DNA of 8,704 nt, taken from positions 1-8,704 of the forward strand of contig CAJQKX010000269.1 of NCBI GenBank assembly GCA_905479025.1, written 5' to 3'. Shown here in pieces: positions 6,541 through 8,704 of the stretch. The notes beneath the pieces were generated by a model. It saw nothing but the letters and a program-made list of their open reading frames with translations. It was not told where the DNA came from and searched no databases. Every line of letters begins with the position of its first letter. Positions within the stretch are counted from its first letter, which is position 1. The position numbers were made by a program, and so were the translations under genes. Source of the DNA: an uncultured Paraglaciecola sp. (GTDB lineage: Bacteria; Pseudomonadota; Gammaproteobacteria; Enterobacterales; Alteromonadaceae).

Positions 6541-8704
6541 TCATCTAGGGTGTTGCAATAATGGTTTAAGAAAACGTGCCGTATGCGACTCTTCTACATG
6601 ACAAATATCTTCAGGTGTCCCTTGGGCTACAATCTGACCACCACCAGAGCCACCTTCTGGGCCAAGATCTATTACCCAGTCTGCCGTTTTTATCACGTCC
6701 AAATTATGTTCAATCACAACAACTGTATTTCCATGATCACGCAATCTATGCAGAACGTGCAATAACTGTTTGATATCGTGAAAATGTAAACCTGTAGTTG
6801 GCTCATCCAAAATATACAGGGTTTGGCCTGTATCTCGTTTGGATAATTCTTTAGCTAACTTGACGCGCTGTGCTTCACCACCCGACAGAGTAGTGGCAGC
6901 TTGACCTAAACGTACATAAGATAAACCCACATCCATAAGAGTTTGTAATTTTCGAGCAATAGCAGGGATAACATCAAAGAAAGGGCGAGCCTCTTCCACT
7001 GTCATATCTAACACTTGATGGATATTCAACCCTTTATACTGGATTTCCAATGTTTCTCGGTTGTAACGCTTGCCTTTACATAAATCACAAGGCACATATA
7101 CATCAGGCAAAAAGTGCATTTCAACTTTAATAACCCCATCGCCTTGGCATGCTTCACAGCGTCCACCTTTAACATTAAAACTAAACCGTCCGGGTTTATA
7201 ACCACGAGATCTGGCTTCTTGTGTGCCAGCAAACAATTCACGCACTGGTGTAAAAATACCTGCATAAGTCGCAGGATTAGAGCGTGGTGTTCGGCCAATA
7301 GGGCTTTGGTCAATATCCACTACCTTGTCCATAAACTCCATGCCGGTAATAGTTTTATAAGGTGCAGGCTCCCCTGTGGTCGCACCATTTAATACTCTAT
7401 GAGCAATGCGATAAAAGGTATCGTTAATCAAAGTAGATTTACCTGAACCAGATACGCCCGTCACGCATGTCATTAACCCTAATGGGGCTCTTAAAGTCAC
7501 ATTTTGTAAGTTGTTACCAGTGGCCCCTGTTAGCACCACCCATTTGTCTTGATCAATTTTGGTTCGCTTAGCTGGTATTTCAATTCTTTCTTTTCCAGAC
7601 AGGTACTTTCCTGTTAGCGAACGCTCACTATTTTTTATATCTTCGATGGTGCCCTGAGCCACAATTTCGCCCCCGTGCACGCCAGCACCGGGGCCAATAT
7701 CCAACACAAAATCGGCAGCTCGGATCGCATCTTCGTCATGCTCAACCACTATAACTGTATTACCTAAGTCACGTAAATGGACAAGGGTTTCCAATAATCT
7801 TTCGTTGTCACGTTGATGTAAACCAATTGAGGGTTCGTCAAGAACATACATCACTCCCACTAGCCCAGCACCTATTTGACTGGCTAACCTGATCCGCTGG
7901 GCTTCACCTCCAGATAACGTATCAGCGCTGCGTGATAGGGATAGATAATTTAGCCCTACATTGACTAAAAAGGTTAGTCTATCGTTGATTTCTTTAAAGA
8001 TTTTTTCTGCAATCTTTAAACGTTTGCCGGTGAGGGTAAGATTAGCGAAAAACGCCAAAGCATCGGCTATCGACATGTCGGTAATGACATTAAGAGGTGT
8101 TTCACCGATAAATACGTTTCTGGCTTCCAGTCTAAGCCGCGAGCCAGAGCAGGTTGAACAATGTTGTTGACTCAAATATTTAGAAAGCTCATCACGTACC
8201 GCGTTGGATTCTGTTTCTTTGTAGCGTCGTTCCATATTCGGGATAATCCCTTCAAATGGATGTTTGCGTTCCATAATGTCGCCACGGTCATTAATGTATT
8301 TAAACTTTAACGATGTGCCTTTACTGCCGTTTAACACAATGTCTTGGGCTTTTTCATCGAGCTCTGCAAAGGGCACCGTCAAATCAAACTTGTAGTGATC
8401 AGCCACAGCTTGCAACATCTGATAATAATAATAGCTGCGTTTGTCCCAGCCTCTGATCGCCCCACCCGATAAACTAATTTCGTCATTGGCGATAATACGA
8501 TGCGGGTCAAAAAACTGCCTTGTTCCTAAACCATCACAGCTTTGACAGGCTCCAGCAGGATTATTAAAGGAAAACAATCGTGGCTCTAACTCAGCCATAC
8601 TATATCCACAGTGTGGACAAGCAAAGTTAGAAGAAAAAACCACCTCTAACCTTTCAGGTTCGTCCATAAAAGCAACTTTTGCAGTGCCGCCAGACAAGTT
8701 TAAG
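6541..8704 (-). CDS. uvrA: UvrA, excinuclease ABC subunit A, 5' end cut by window
   Basis: UvrA is the damage-sensing ATPase of nucleotide excision repair. A dimer loads UvrB at lesions. About 720 of roughly 940 residues are present. The first approximately 230, including the first Walker A, lie beyond the right edge. The frame continues through 8704, so no start codon is inside the window. Counting from LSGGTAKV at 8697: zinc module Cys27/30/51/54, first ABC signature LSGGEAQ at 261-267, Walker B YVLDEPS at 284-290 with His-switch EH at 319-320, second Walker [10 protein letters not shown] at 414-422, DNA-contact zinc finger Cys514/517/537/540, second signature LSGGEAQ at 604-610, Walker [10 protein letters not shown] at 628-636, and EH at 663-664. 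The sequence follows E. coli UvrA throughout and ends [10 protein letters not shown]. Every functional residue in view is intact. A thioesterase gene follows 6 bp downstream. No promoter is in view, so regulation cannot be judged. Confidence 0.99.
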   Translation of the reverse strand, partial: LNLSGGTAKVAFMDEPERLEVVFSSNFACPHCGYSMAELEPRLFSFNNPAGACQSCDGLGTRQFFDPHRIIANDEISLSGGAIRGWDKRSYYYYQMLQAVADHYKFDLTVPFAELDEKAQDIVLNGSKGTSLKFKYINDRGDIMERKHPFEGIIPNMERRYKETESNAVRDELSKYLSQQHCSTCSGSRLRLEARNVFIGETPLNVITDMSIADALAFFANLTLTGKRLKIAEKIFKEINDRLTFLVNVGLNYLSLSRSADTLSGGEAQRIRLASQIGAGLVGVMYVLDEPSIGLHQRDNERLLETLVHLRDLGNTVIVVEHDEDAIRAADFVLDIGPGAGVHGGEIVAQGTIEDIKNSERSLTGKYLSGKERIEIPAKRTKIDQDKWVVLTGATGNNLQNVTLRAPLGLMTCVTGVSGSGKSTLINDTFYRIAHRVLNGATTGEPAPYKTITGMEFMDKVVDIDQSPIGRTPRSNPATYAGIFTPVRELFAGTQEARSRGYKPGRFSFNVKGGRCEACQGDGVIKVEMHFLPDVYVPCDLCKGKRYNRETLEIQYKGLNIHQVLDMTVEEARPFFDVIPAIARKLQTLMDVGLSYVRLGQAATTLSGGEAQRVKLAKELSKRDTGQTLYILDEPTTGLHFHDIKQLLHVLHRLRDHGNTVVVIEHNLDVIKTADWVIDLGPEGGSGGGQIVAQGTPEDICHVEESHTARFLKPLLQHPR

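Noticed and set aside
6576..8170. Open frames overlapping uvrA in other frames (6576-6773, 6583-6765, 7026-7313, 7114-7392, 7961-8170)
   Set aside because: All are embedded in intact uvrA coding sequence, without ribosome binding sites or recognisable products.
1..8704. A mobile element, defence system, CRISPR array or biosynthetic cluster
   Set aside because: All recognisable genes are housekeeping; no transposase, integrase, repeat array or terminal repeats were seen.

Overview
The window looks like ordinary chromosome from a marine gammaproteobacterium. The closest fit from memory is the Alteromonadales (Alteromonas, Glaciecola or Paraglaciecola type). The reasons are moderately AT-rich DNA, proteins that follow the E. 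coli Mpl, Fbp, Ppa and UvrA sequences closely, a class I FBPase with the N-terminus I associate with that group, and a Na+-type membrane pyrophosphatase. The genus is an inference. I see no phage, transposon, CRISPR or RNA gene.

Layout. Positions 1-696 (-) hold the N-terminal half of mpl (peptidoglycan recycling ligase), cut by the window edge. It is divergent from fbp at 952-1932 (+). fbp converges on hppA at 1985-3979 (-), and a perfect 16-bp inverted repeat between them serves as a two-way terminator. hppA (membrane pyrophosphatase) and ppa (soluble pyrophosphatase, 4292-4840, +) are transcribed away from each other from a shared 312-bp control region. After the ppa terminator comes about 470 bp without a recognisable gene. 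Next is an orphan exported DUF3299 protein (5361-5834, +), then a decayed stretch with a possible chemoreceptor remnant and two abutting palindromes. On the minus strand uvrA (6541-8704, truncated at its 5' end by the window edge) is followed after 6 bp by a YbgC-type thioesterase gene. That gene reads as a full family member apart from one in-frame amber codon where a Trp is expected.

Function. The central block is about phosphate and pyrophosphate. FBPase drives gluconeogenesis. The two pyrophosphatases remove biosynthetic PPi, one wastefully in the cytoplasm and one by storing the energy as an ion gradient. The residues visible in HppA (Ala448/Gly451 in the [10 protein letters not shown] motif, Glu228 in DIFES) point to a K+-dependent, Na+-pumping enzyme. 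Mpl and UvrA are unrelated housekeeping functions.

I found no convincing new multi-gene system. The points most worth following are the amber codon in the thioesterase, the divergent pair of pyrophosphatases, and the uncharacterised DUF3299 protein.
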